DNA from: Acanthosepion lycidas
Lineage: Eukaryota; Mollusca; Cephalopoda; Sepiida; Sepiidae
Assembly (NCBI GenBank): GCA_963932145.1
Contig: OZ010577.1
Coordinates: forward strand, 14,175,889 to 14,239,888
Length of the DNA: 64,000 nucleotides
Direction of reading: 5' to 3'
Below, piece by piece: positions 53,501 through 64,000 of the stretch. The first letter of the stretch is position 1; each line of letters starts with the position of its first letter. The translations under genes were made by a program, and so were the position numbers. The notes under the pieces were generated by a model. It saw only the letters and a program-made list of their open reading frames with translations. It was not told the DNA's origin and ran no database searches.

Positions 53501-55791
53501 TTACGACTCACGTAACAGGGATTTCCTTGAAAAACTGTGTGGACGCAAAGTGGGTGATCGCTGTATGTTTCTCTTTTACCGTGCGTTCTATTTACCTTTA
53601 CATTCTTTCATTTCACTTTATGAACAGGCAAGAGTCTCCTCTAAAACATGCTTACAATTATTTTTCATTCGAACTCATACAGTGAGCGTAGCATGCAAAG
53701 CATACTATTCATATAACAGGGATTTCCTTGAAAAACTGTGTGGACGGAAAATGGGTGATCGCTGTACGTTTCTCTCCTGCCGTGCGTTCTATTTACCTTT
53801 ACATTCTTTCATTTCACTTTATGAACAGGCAAGAACCTCCTCTAAAACCGGCTTACAATTATTTTTCATTCGAACTCATACAGTGAGCGTAGCATGCAAA
53901 GGATAATATTCATATAACGGGGATTTCCTTGAAAAACTGTGTGGACGCAAAGTGGGTGATCGCTCTATCTTTCTCTCCTGCCGTGCGTTCTATTTACCTT
54001 TACATTCTTTCATTTAACTTTATGAACAGGCAAGAGGCTCCTCTAAAAGCTGCTTACAATTATTTTTCATTCGAACTCATACAGTGAGGGTAGCATGCAA
54101 AGGTTACGACTCACGTAACAGGGATTTCCTTGAAAAACTGTGTGGACGCAAAGTGGGTGATCGCTGTATGTTTCTCTCCTGCCGTGCGTTCTATTTACCT
54201 TTACATTCTTTCATTTCACTTTATGAACAGGCAAGAGCCTCCTCTAAAACCGGCTTACAATTATTTTTCATTCGAACTCATACAGTGAGCGTAGCATGCA
54301 AAGGATACTATTCATATAACAGGGATTTCCTTGAAAATCTGTGTGGACGCAAAATGGGTGATCGCTGTATGTTTCTCTCCTGCCGTGCGTTCTATTTACC
54401 TTTACATTCTTTCATTTAACTTTATGAACAGGCAAGAGCCTCCTCTAAAAGCTGCTTACAATTATTTTTCATTCGAACTCATACAGTGAGCGTAGCATGC
54501 AAAGGTTACGACTCACGTAACAGGGATTTCCTTGAAAAACTGCGTCGAGTCAAAGTGGGTGATCGCTGCATGTTTCTCTCCTGCCGTGCGTTCTATTTAC
54601 CTTTACATTCTTTCATTTACCTTTATGAACCGGCAAGAGCCTCCTCTAAAACTGGCTTACAATTATTTTTCATTCGAACTCATACAGTGAGCGTAGCATG
54701 CAAAGCATACTATTCATATAACAGGGATTTCCTTGAAAAACTGTGTGGACGGAAAATGGGTGATCGCTGTACGTTTCTCTCCTGCCGTGCGTTCTATTTA
54801 CCTTTACATTCTTTCATTTCACTTTATGAACAGGCAAGAGCCTCCTCTAAAACCGGCTTACAATTATTTTTCATTCGAACTCATACAGTGAGCGTAGCAT
54901 GCAAAGTATAATATTCATATAACAGGGATTTCCTTGAAAAACTGTGCGGACGCAAAGTGGGTGATCGCTGTATGTTTCTCTCCTGCCGTGCGTTCAATTT
55001 ACATTTACATTCTTTCATTTCACTTTATGAACAGGCAAGAGCCTCCTCTAAAACCGGCTTACAATTATTTTTCATTCGAACTCATACAGTGAGCGTAGCA
55101 TGCAAAGGTTACGACTCACGTAACAGGGATTTCCTTGAAAATCTGTGTGGACGCAAAGTGGGAGATCGCTGTATGTTTCTCTCCTGCCGTGCGTTCTATT
55201 TACCTTTACATTCTTTCATTTAACTTTATGAACAGGCAAGAGCCTCCTCTAAAAGCTGCTTACAATTATTTTTCATTCAAACTCATACAGTGAGCGTAGC
55301 ATGCAAAGGTTACGACTCACGTAACAGGGATTTCCTTGAAAAACTGTGTGGACGCAAAGTGGGTGATCGCTGTATGTTTCTCTCCTGCCGTGCGTTCTAT
55401 TTACCTTTACATTCTTTCATTTAACTTTATGAACAGGCAAGAGGCTCCTCTAAAAGCTGCTTACAATTATTTTTCATTCGAACTCATACAGTGAGCGTAG
55501 CATGCAAAGGTTACGACACACGTAACAGGGATTTCCTTGAAAAACTGTGTGGACGCAAAGTGGGTGATCGCTGTAGGTTTCTCTCCTGCCGTGCGTTCTA
55601 TTTACCTTTACATTCTTTCATTTCACTTTATGAACAGGCAAGAGCCTCATCTAAAACCGGCTTACAATTATTTTTCATTCGAACTCATACAGTGAGCGTA
55701 GCATGCAAAGGATACTATTCATATAACAGGGATTTCCTTGAAAATCTGTGTTGACGCAAAATGGGTGATCGCTGTATGTTACTCTCCTGCA
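50568..55791 (+). repeat. 26-monomer tandem duplication, copy 2 (5,224 bp)
   Basis: Directly follows copy 1. The junction contains an 11-bp stretch, GTGCGTTCTAT (50,568-50,578), common to both flanks, after which copy 2 restarts with CTACC. Homology ends at 55,802, where TATTTACC replaces TATCTACC. Identity is about 99.9% by eye, far higher than between ordinary neighbouring monomers, so this is the largest recent event in the window, or else an assembly duplication. Confidence 0.95.
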
Positions 55792-56067
55792 GTGCGTTCT
55801 ATTTACCTTTACATTCTTTCATTTCACTTTATGAACAGGCAAGAGCCTCCTCTAAAACCGGCTTACAATTATTTTTCATTCGAACTCATACAGTGAGCGT
55901 AGCATGCAAAGGTTACGACTCACGTAACAGGGATTTCCTTGAAAAACTGTGTGGACGCAAAGTGGGTGATCGCTGTATGATTCTCTCCTGCCGTGCGTTC
56001 TATTAACCTTTACATTCTTTCATTTCACTTTATGAACAGGCAAGAGCCTCCTCTAAAACCGGCTTAA
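55063..56067 (+). repeat. 5-monomer duplication II, copy 1 (1,005 bp)
   Basis: Bases 55,063-56,143 match 56,068-57,148 at 1,005 bp, with about four differences (for example CACGTAAC/CACGGAAC, CGGCTTAC/CGGCTGAC, TGCAGTG/TGCCGTG, TATTAACC/TATTTACC). Shared markers are AAAGTGGGAGATCG, CATTCAAACTC, GACACACGTAAC, CTGTAGGTTTC, GCCTCATC, TGTGTTGACGC and TATGTTACTC. Copy 1 is partly the right end of the 26-monomer unit. Confidence 0.9.
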
Positions 56068-57072
56068 AATTATTTTTCATTCGAACTCATACAGTGAGCG
56101 TAGCATGCAAAGGTTACGACTCACGTAACAGGGATTTCCTTGAAAATCTGTGTGGACGCAAAGTGGGAGATCGCTGTATGTTTCTCTCCTGCCGTGCGTT
56201 CTATTTACCTTTACATTCTTTCATTTAACTTTATGAACAGGCAAGAGCCTCCTCTAAAAGCTGCTTACAATTATTTTTCATTCAAACTCATACAGTGAGC
56301 GTAGCATGCAAAGGTTACGACTCACGGAACAGGGATTTCCTTGAAAAACTGTGTGGACGCAAAGTGGGTGATCGCTGTATGTTTCTCTCCTGCCGTGCGT
56401 TCTATTTACCTTTACATTCTTTCATTTAACTTTATGAACAGGCAAGAGGCTCCTCTAAAAGCTGCTTACAATTATTTTTCATTCGAACTCATACAGTGAG
56501 CGTAGCATGCAAAGGTTACGACACACGTAACAGGGATTTCCTTGAAAAACTGTGTGGACGCAAAGTGGGTGATCGCTGTAGGTTTCTCTCCTGCCGTGCG
56601 TTCTATTTACCTTTACATTCTTTCATTTCACTTTATGAACAGGCAAGAGCCTCATCTAAAACCGGCTGACAATTATTTTTCATTCGAACTCATACAGTGA
56701 GCGTAGCATGCAAAGGATACTATTCATATAACAGGGATTTCCTTGAAAATCTGTGTTGACGCAAAATGGGTGATCGCTGTATGTTACTCTCCTGCCGTGC
56801 GTTCTATTTACCTTTACATTCTTTCATTTCACTTTATGAACAGGCAAGAGCCTCCTCTAAAACCGGCTTACAATTATTTTTCATTCGAACTCATACAGTG
56901 AGCGTAGCATGCAAAGGTTACGACTCACGTAACAGGGATTTCCTTGAAAAACTGTGTGGACGCAAAGTGGGTGATCGCTGTATGATTCTCTCCTGCCGTG
57001 CGTTCTATTTACCTTTACATTCTTTCATTTCACTTTATGAACAGGCAAGAGCCTCCTCTAAAACCGGCTTAA
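56068..57072 (+). repeat. 5-monomer duplication II, copy 2 (1,005 bp)
   Basis: Second copy of 55,063-56,067, with the same ordered markers 1,005 bp downstream; GGCTTAAAATT begins both the end of copy 1 and the end of copy 2. It lies just beyond the end of the 26-monomer duplication and shows only a few point differences. Confidence 0.9.
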
Positions 57073-57501
57073 AATTATTTTTCATTCGAACTCATACAGT
57101 GAGCGTAGCATGCAAAGGTTACGACTCACGTAACAGGGATTTCCTTGAAAAACTGTGTGGACGCAAAGTGGGTGATCGCTGTATGTTTCTCTCCTGCTGT
57201 GCGTTCTATTCACCTTTACATTCTTTCATTTCACTTTATGAACAGGCAAGAGTCTCCTCTAAAACATGCTTACAATTATTTTTCATTCGAACTCATACAG
57301 TGAGCGTAGAATGCAAAGGATACTATTCATATAACAGGGATTTCCTTGAAAAACTGTGTGGACGCAAAATGGGTGATAGCTGTATGTTTCTCTCCTGCCG
57401 TGCGTTCTATTTACATTTACATTCTTTCATTTCACTTTATGAACAGGCAAGAGCCTCCTCTAAAACCGGCTTACAATTATTTTTCATTCGAACTCATACA
57501 G

Positions 57502-58506
57502 TGAGCGTAGCATGCAAAGGATACTATTCATATAACAGGGATTTCCTTGAAAAACGGTGTGGACGCAAAATGGGTGATCGCTGTATGTTTCTCTCCTGTC
57601 GTGCGTTCTATTTACCTTTACATTCTTTCATTTAACTTTATGAACAGGCAAGAGCCTCCTCTAAAACCGGCTTACAATTATTTTTCATTCGAACTCATAC
57701 AGTAAGCGTAGCATGCAAAGGTTACGATTCACGTAACAGGGATTTCCTTGAAAAACTGTGTGGACGCAAAGTGGGTGATCGCTGTATGTTTCTCTCCTGC
57801 CGTGCGTTCTATTTATCTTTACATTCTTTCATTTAACTTTATGAACAGGCAAGAGGCTCCTCTAAAAGCTGCTTACAATTATTTTTCATTCGAACTCATA
57901 CAGTGAGGGTAGCATGCAAAGGTTACGACTCACGTAACAGGGATTTCCTTGAAAAACTGTGTGGACGCAAAGTGGGTGATCGCTGTATGTTTCTCTCCTG
58001 CCGTGCGTTCTATTTACCTTTACATTCTTTCATTTCACTTTATGAACAGGCAAGAGCCTCCTCTAAAACCGGCTTACAATTATTTTTCATTCGAACTCAT
58101 ACAGTGAGCTTAGCATGCAAAGGATACTATTCATATAACAGGGATTTCCTTGAAAATCTGTGTGGACGCAAAATGGGTGATCGCTGTATGTTTCTCTCCT
58201 GCCGTGCGTTCTATTTACCTTTACATTCTTTCATTTCACTTTATGAACAGGCAAGAGCCTCCTCTAAAACCGGCTTAAAATTATTTTTCATTCGAACTCA
58301 TACAGTGAGCGTAGCATGCAAAGGTTACGACTCACGTAACAGGGATTTCCTTGAAAAACTGTGTGGACGCAAAGTGGGTGATCGCTGTATGTTTCTCTCC
58401 TGCCGTGCGTTCTATTTACCTTTACATTCTTTCATTTAACTTTATGAACAGGCAAGAGTCTCCTCTAAAACATGCTTACAATTATTTTTCATTCGAACTC
58501 ATACAA
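57502..58506 (+). repeat. 5-monomer duplication III, copy 1 (1,005 bp)
   Basis: Bases 57,502-58,505 match 58,507-59,510 at 1,005 bp with one difference seen (CCGTGCG at 58,404 against CCGTTCG). Shared markers are AAAAACGGTGTGG, CTCCTGTCGTG, ACAGTAAGCG, TTACGATTCACG, TATTTATCTTTAC, GTGAGGGTAGC, GTGAGCTTAGC and GGCTTAAAATT. The match is bounded on the left by ACAGTGAG against ACAATGAG. Confidence 0.92.
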
Positions 58507-59511
58507 TGAGCGTAGCATGCAAAGGATACTATTCATATAACAGGGATTTCCTTGAAAAACGGTGTGGACGCAAAATGGGTGATCGCTGTATGTTTCTCTC
58601 CTGTCGTGCGTTCTATTTACCTTTACATTCTTTCATTTAACTTTATGAACAGGCAAGAGCCTCCTCTAAAACCGGCTTACAATTATTTTTCATTCGAACT
58701 CATACAGTAAGCGTAGCATGCAAAGGTTACGATTCACGTAACAGGGATTTCCTTGAAAAACTGTGTGGACGCAAAGTGGGTGATCGCTGTATGTTTCTCT
58801 CCTGCCGTGCGTTCTATTTATCTTTACATTCTTTCATTTAACTTTATGAACAGGCAAGAGGCTCCTCTAAAAGCTGCTTACAATTATTTTTCATTCGAAC
58901 TCATACAGTGAGGGTAGCATGCAAAGGTTACGACTCACGTAACAGGGATTTCCTTGAAAAACTGTGTGGACGCAAAGTGGGTGATCGCTGTATGTTTCTC
59001 TCCTGCCGTGCGTTCTATTTACCTTTACATTCTTTCATTTCACTTTATGAACAGGCAAGAGCCTCCTCTAAAACCGGCTTACAATTATTTTTCATTCGAA
59101 CTCATACAGTGAGCTTAGCATGCAAAGGATACTATTCATATAACAGGGATTTCCTTGAAAATCTGTGTGGACGCAAAATGGGTGATCGCTGTATGTTTCT
59201 CTCCTGCCGTGCGTTCTATTTACCTTTACATTCTTTCATTTCACTTTATGAACAGGCAAGAGCCTCCTCTAAAACCGGCTTAAAATTATTTTTCATTCGA
59301 ACTCATACAGTGAGCGTAGCATGCAAAGGTTACGACTCACGTAACAGGGATTTCCTTGAAAAACTGTGTGGACGCAAAGTGGGTGATCGCTGTATGTTTC
59401 TCTCCTGCCGTTCGTTCTATTTACCTTTACATTCTTTCATTTAACTTTATGAACAGGCAAGAGTCTCCTCTAAAACATGCTTACAATTATTTTTCATTCG
59501 AACTCATACAG
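58507..59511 (+). repeat. 5-monomer duplication III, copy 2 (1,005 bp)
   Basis: Second copy of 57,502-58,506, directly abutting it, ending at 59,511 where ACAGTGAG replaces the ACAATGAG of copy 1. Same ordered markers 1,005 bp downstream. Confidence 0.92.
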
Positions 59512-62500
59512 TGAGCGTAGCATGGAAAGGATACTATTCATATAACAGGGATTTCCTTGAAAAACTGTGTGGACGCAAAATGGGTGATAGCTGTATGTTT
59601 CTCTCCTGCCGTGCGTTGTATTTACCTTTACATTCTTTCATTTAACTTTATGAACAGGCAAGAGGCTCCTCTAAAAGCTGCTTACAATTATTTTTCATTC
59701 GAACTCATACAGTGAGCGTAGCATGCAAAGGTTACGACTCACGTAACAGGGATTTCCTTGAAAATAGGTGTGGACGCAAAGTGGGTTATCGCTGTATGTT
59801 TCTCTCCTGCCGTGCGTTCTATTTACCTTTACATTCTTTCATTTCACTTTATGAACAGGCAAGAGCCTCATCTAAATCCGGCTTACAATTATTTTTCATT
59901 CGAACTCATACAGTGAGCGTAGCATGCAAATGTTACGACTCACGTAACAGGGATTTCCTTGAAAAACTGTGTGGACGCAAAAAGGGTGATCGCTGTATGT
60001 TTCTCTCCTGCCGTGCGTTCTATTTACCTTTACATTCTTTCATTTCACTTTATGAACAGGCAAGTGTCTCCTCTAAAACCGGCTTACAATTATTTTTCAT
60101 TCGAACTCATACAGTGAGCGTAGCATGCAAAGGATACGATTCATATAACAAGGATTTCCTTGAAAAACTGTGTGGACGCAAAATGGGTGATCGCTGTATG
60201 TTTCTCTCCTGCCGAGCGTTGTATCTACCTTTACGTTCTTTCATTTCACTTTATGAACAGGCAAGAGCCTCCTCTAAAACCTGCTTACAATTATTTTTCA
60301 TTCGAACTCATACAGTGAGCGTAGCATGCAAAGGTTACGACTCACGTAACAGGAATTTCCTTGAAAAACTTTGTGGACGCAAAATGGGTGATCGCTGTAT
60401 GTTTCTCTCCTGCCGTGCGTTCTATTTACATTTACTTTCTTTCATTTCACTTTATGAACAGGCAAGGGCCTCCTCTAAAACCGGCTTACAATTATTTTTC
60501 ATTCGAACTCATACAGTGAGCGTAGCATGCAAAGGATACTATTCATATAACAGGGATTTCCTTGAAAAACTGTGTGGGCGCAAAATGGGTGATCGCTGTA
60601 TGTTTCTCTCCTGCCGTGCGTTGTATTTACCTTTACATTCTCTCATTTAACTTTATGAACAGGCAAGAGGCTCCTCTAAAAGCTGCTTACAATTATTTTT
60701 CATTCAAAACTCATACAGTGAGCGTAGCATGCAAAGGTTACGACTCACGTAACAGGGATTTCCTTGAAAAACTGTGTGGACGCAAAATGATTGATCGCTG
60801 TATGTTTCTCTCCTGCACTACGTATTAATTTACCTTTACATTCTTTCATTTCACTTTATGAACAGGCAAGAGCCTCCTCTGAAACCGGCTTACAATTATT
60901 TTTCATTCGAACTCATACAGTGAGCATAGCATGCAAAGGATACCATTCATATAACAGGGATTTCCTTGAAAAACTGTGTGGACGCAAAATGGGTGATCGC
61001 TGTATGTTTCTCTCCTGCCGTGCGTTCTATCTACCTTTACATTCTTTCATTTAACTTTATGAACAGGCAAGAGCCTCCTCTAAAACCTGCTTAAAATTAT
61101 TTTTCATTCGAACTCATACAGTGAGCGTAGCATGCAAAGGTTACGACTCAAGTAACAGGGATTTCCTTGAAAAACTGTGTGGACGCAAAATTTGTGATCG
61201 CTGTATGTTTCTCTCCTGCCGTGCGTTCTATTTACCTTTACATTCTTTCATTTCACTTTATGAACAGGCAAGAGCCTCATCTAAATCCGGCTTACAATTA
61301 TTTTTCATTCGAACTCATACAGTGAGCGTAGCATGCAAAGGTTACGACTCACGTAACAGGGATTTCCTTGAAAAACTGTGTGGACGCAAAGTGGGTGATC
61401 GCTGTATGTTTCTCTCCTGCCGTGCGTTCTATTTACCTTTACATTCTTTCATTTCACTTTATGAACAGGCAAGAGTCTCCTCTAAAACATGCTTACAATT
61501 ATTTTTCATTCGAACTCATACAGTGAGCGTAGCATGCAAAGGATAATATTCATATAACAGGGATTTCCTTGAAAAACTGTGTGGACGCAAAATGGGTGAT
61601 CGCTGTATGTTTCTCTCCTGCCGTGCGTTCTATCTACCTTTACATTCTTTCATTTAACTTTATGAACAGGCAAGAGCCTCCGCTAAAACCGGCTTACGAT
61701 TATTTTTCATTCAAACTCATACAGTGAGCGTAGCATGCAAAGGTTACGACTCACGTAACAGGGATTTCCTTGAAAAACTGTGTGGACGCAAAATGGGAGA
61801 TCGCTGTATGTTTCTCTCCTGCCGTGCGTTCTATTTACATTTACTTTCTTTCATTTCACTTTATGAACAGGCTAGGGCCTCCTCTAAAACCGGCTTACAA
61901 TTATTTTTCATTCGAACTCATACAGTGAGCGTTGGCATGCAATGGATACTATTCATATAACAGGGATTTCCTTGAAAAACTGTGTGGACGCAAAGTGGGT
62001 GATCGCTGTATGTTTCTCTCCTGCCGTACGTTGTATTTACCTTTACATTCTTTCATTTCACTGTATGAACAGGCAAGAGCCTCCTCTAAAACCGGCTTAC
62101 AATTATTTTTCATTCGAACTCATACAGTGAGCGTAGCATGCAAAGTTTACGACTCACGTAACAGGGATTTCCTTGAAAAACTGTGTGGACGCAAAATGGG
62201 TGATCGCTGTATGTTTCTCTCCTGCCGTGCGTTCTATTTATGAACAGGCAAGGGCCTCCTCTAAAACCGGCTTACAATTATTTTTCATTCGAACTCATAC
62301 AGTGAGCGTAGCATGCAAAGGATACTATTCATATAACAGGGATTTCCTGGAAAAACTGTGTGGACGCAAAATGGGTGATCGCTGTATGTTTCTCTCCTGC
62401 CGTGCGTTGTATTTACCTTTACATTCTTTCATTTAACTTTATGAACAGGCAAGAGGCTCCTCTAAAAGCTGATTACAATTATTTTTCATTCGAACTCATA

Positions 62501-63908
62501 CAGTGAGCGTAGCATGCAAAGGATACTATTCATATAACAGGGATTTCCTTGAAAAACTGTGTGGACGCAAAATGGGTGATCGCTGTATGTTTCTCTCCTG
62601 CCGTGCGTTCTATTTACCTTTACATTCTTTCATTTAACTTTATGAACAGGCAAGAGCCTACTCTAATACCTGCTTACAATTATTTTTCATTCGAACTCAT
62701 ACAGTGAGCGTAGCATGCAAAGGTTACGACTCACGTAACAGGGATTTCCTTGAAAAACTGTGTGGACGCAAAGTGGGTGATCGCTGTATGTTTCTCTCCT
62801 GCCGTGCGTTCTATTTACCTTTACATTCTTTCATTTCACTTTAAGAACAGGCAAGGGCCTCCTCTAAAACAGGCTTACAATTATTTTTCATTCGAACTCA
62901 TACAGTGAGCGTAGCATGCAAAGGATACTATTCATATAACAGGGATTTCCTTTAAAAACTGTGTGGACGCAAAATGGTTGATCGCTGTATGTTTCTCTCC
63001 TGCCGTGCGTTCTATTTACCTTTACATTCTTTCATTTCACTTTATGAACAGGCAAAGGCCTCCTCTAAAACAGGCTTACAATTATTTTTCATTCGAAATC
63101 ATACAGTGAGCGTAGCATGCAAAGAATACTATTCATATAACAGGGATTTCCTTGAAAAACTGTGTGGACGCAAAATGGGTGATCGCTGTATGTTTCTCTC
63201 CTGCCGTGCGTTCTATTTACCTTTACATTCCTTCATTTCACTTTATGAACAGGCAAGGGTCTCCTCTAAAACCGGCTTACAATTATTTTTCATTCGAACT
63301 CATACAGTGAGCGTAGCATGCAAAGGTTACGACTCACGTAACAGGGATTTCCTTGTAAAACTGTGTGGACGCAAAATGGGTGATCGCTGTATGTTTCTCT
63401 CCTGCCGTGCGTTCTATTTACCTTTACATTCTTTCATTTCACTTTATGAACAGGCAAGGGCCTCCTCTAAAACCGGCTTACATTATTTTTCATTCGAACT
63501 CATACAGTGAGCGTTGCATGCAAAGGATACTATTCATATAACAGGGATTTCCTTGAAAAACTGTGTTGACGCAAAATGGTTGATCGCTGTATGTTTCTCT
63601 CCTGCCGTGCGTTCTATTTACATTTACATTCTTTCATTTCACTTTATGAACAGGCAAGGGCCTCCTCTAAAACCGGCTTGCAATTATTTTTCATTCGAAC
63701 TCATACAGTGAGCGTAGCATGCAAAGGATACTATTCATATAACAGGGATTTCCTTGAAAAACTGTGTGGACGCAAAATGGGTGATCGCTGTATGTTTCTC
63801 TCCTGCCGTGCGTTCTATTTACCTTTACATTCTTTCCTTTAACTTTATGAACAGGCAAGAGCCTCCTCTAAAACCGGCTTACAATTATTTTTCATTCGAA
63901 CTCATACA
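59512..63908 (+). repeat. Right-hand satellite region with irregular monomers
   Basis: About 22 monomers of mixed class A and B. Irregular sites are an extra base near 60,706 (TTCAAAACTC), a scrambled stretch near 60,813-60,832 (TGCACTACGTATTAATTTAC), an extra base near 61,932 (GCGTTGGCATGC), a 26-bp deletion at about 62,239, and a 1-bp loss near 63,482 (TTACATTATTTTTC). GTGCGTTGTATTT and CATTTACTTTC variants from the 35-44 kb mosaic recur here. The satellite identity is otherwise unbroken. Confidence 0.85.
62127..62301 (+). repeat. Short monomer with 26-bp internal deletion (175 bp)
   Basis: The only monomer in the window that is grossly off length: the next GTGAGCGTAG lies 175 bp downstream instead of 201. 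CTATTTATGAACAGG (about 62,234-62,248) replaces the usual stretch from TATTTACC through CACTTTATGAAC. The lost 26 bp is flanked by the 4-bp repeat TTTA in the normal monomer, consistent with deletion by slippage or microhomology joining. Confidence 0.92.
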
Positions 63909-64000
63909 GTGAGCGTAGCATGCAAAGGATACTATTCATATAACAGGGATTTCCTTGAAAAACTGTGTGGACGCAAAATGGGTGATCGCTGTATGTTTCT
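63909..64000 (+). repeat. Partial class B monomer at right edge
   Basis: The window ends 92 bp into a class B monomer (GATACTATTCATATAAC block, AAAATGGG state), inside the CTGTATGTTTCT stretch. The array therefore continues to the right. Confidence 0.95.

Larger units (their letters stand above)
1..64000 (+). repeat. 201-bp satellite DNA array, about 318 head-to-tail monomers
   Basis: The motif GTGAGCGTAGCATGC recurs every 201 bp (47, 248, 449, 650 and so on) up to 63,909. The distance 47-63,909 equals 318 steps of 201 bp minus about 56 bp; one 26-bp deletion and a few dozen 1-3-bp indels account for the shortfall. All copies share one orientation. Landmarks along a monomer are the GCATGC palindrome at positions 10-15, the A/B block at 20-36, an A-run near 50-54, a pyrimidine-rich middle, and a T-run near 181-185 followed by TTCGAA. 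Consensus GC is about 42% (84 of 201) and CpG is near expectation (9 seen, about 8.7 expected). No stretch over 300 bp is anything else. A large array with a near-nucleosomal repeat length is typical of eukaryotic heterochromatin; a centromeric role is inference. I do not recognise the family. Confidence 0.98.

Noticed and set aside
248-63842. Many plus-strand open frames of 60-460 codons repeating the same 67-residue period, as candidate protein-coding genes or a repeat-protein family
   Set aside because: They are one satellite frame opened or closed by a single TAA/TCA site and by small indels. Starts are usually GTG at a fixed monomer position, there are no unique flanks, no known domain, and differences between copies are mostly non-silent.
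1-64000. CRISPR array
   Set aside because: The repeat is 201 bp with no unique spacers between short repeats; every base belongs to the repeated unit.
1-64000. CENP-B box in the TTCGAACTCATACAG stretch of each monomer
   Set aside because: TTCG matches the start of the core, but the following A and CGGG positions do not match on either strand.
1-64000. tRNA gene or tRNA-derived SINE, from the TTCGAA stretch resembling a pol III B box on the minus strand (GAGTTCGAATG)
   Set aside because: The last B-box position mismatches, no A box is found at a suitable distance, no cloverleaf can be drawn, and there is no poly-A or SINE body.
1-64000. Ribosomal 5S or other tandem RNA gene cluster
   Set aside because: The 201-bp unit has no recognisable 5S rRNA or snRNA sequence, and copies vary by substitutions and indels throughout without a conserved genic core.
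1-64000. Strict two-monomer (A-B) higher-order repeat
   Set aside because: Class A and B monomers occur in irregular runs; long stretches (9.7-14 kb, much of 18.6-22.6 kb) are almost all class A.

Overview
The whole window is one uninterrupted satellite DNA array. A 201-bp monomer repeats head to tail, always in the same orientation, from the first base to the last. Phasing on the recurring GTGAGCGTAGCATGC motif, about 318 monomer steps lie between the first copy (base 47) and the last (base 63,909), with partial monomers at both edges. I find no single-copy sequence, transposon, RNA gene, inversion or array boundary. Both ends are cut inside the array, so the true array is longer than 64 kb. 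The monomer consensus is about 42% GC and has nine CpG sites, close to the number expected from its C and G content, so CpG is not depleted.

An array of this size with a near-nucleosome repeat length points to eukaryotic heterochromatin (centromeric, pericentromeric or another satellite block). I do not recognise the monomer and cannot name the organism. The lack of CpG depletion fits a genome with little CpG methylation, such as many invertebrates, or a recently amplified array. That is inference only.

Monomers fall into two main classes. They differ in a short block at monomer positions 20-36: class A reads GTTACGACTCACGTAAC, a perfect 6-bp dyad around a 5-bp centre, and class B reads GATACTATTCATATAAC, in which the dyad is broken. 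Other common variable sites are AAAATGGG/AAAGTGGG, TCATTTAAC/TCATTTCAC and the AAAGCTGCTT/AAACCGGCTT linker. These sites are reshuffled relative to one another.

Layout: 1-1,763 ordinary monomers; 1,764-4,979 an 8-monomer (1,608 bp) tandem duplication; 4,555-8,639 two ~1.87-kb segments at an 11-monomer spacing (2,211 bp); 8,640-14,896 monomers with local private variants; 14,897-18,506 a 9-monomer duplication (1,805 bp); 18,583-22,617 mostly class A monomers; 22,618-24,627 a 5-monomer duplication (1,005 bp); 26,165-33,591 a 15-monomer block, a 13-monomer copy and a rearranged third copy; 33,592-45,343 a mosaic of short related segments; 45,344-55,791 a 26-monomer tandem duplication (5,224 bp, only about five differences seen); 55,063-57,072 and 57,502-59,511 two further 5-monomer duplications; 59,512-64,000 irregular monomers, including one with a 26-bp deletion.

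I annotate no genes. Because 201 is divisible by 3, one plus-strand frame stays in register through every full-length monomer. Where TCATTTAAC becomes TCATTTCAC the in-frame stop disappears, and long periodic open frames (up to 460 codons) appear by arithmetic. The pattern of variation does not look like protein-coding constraint.
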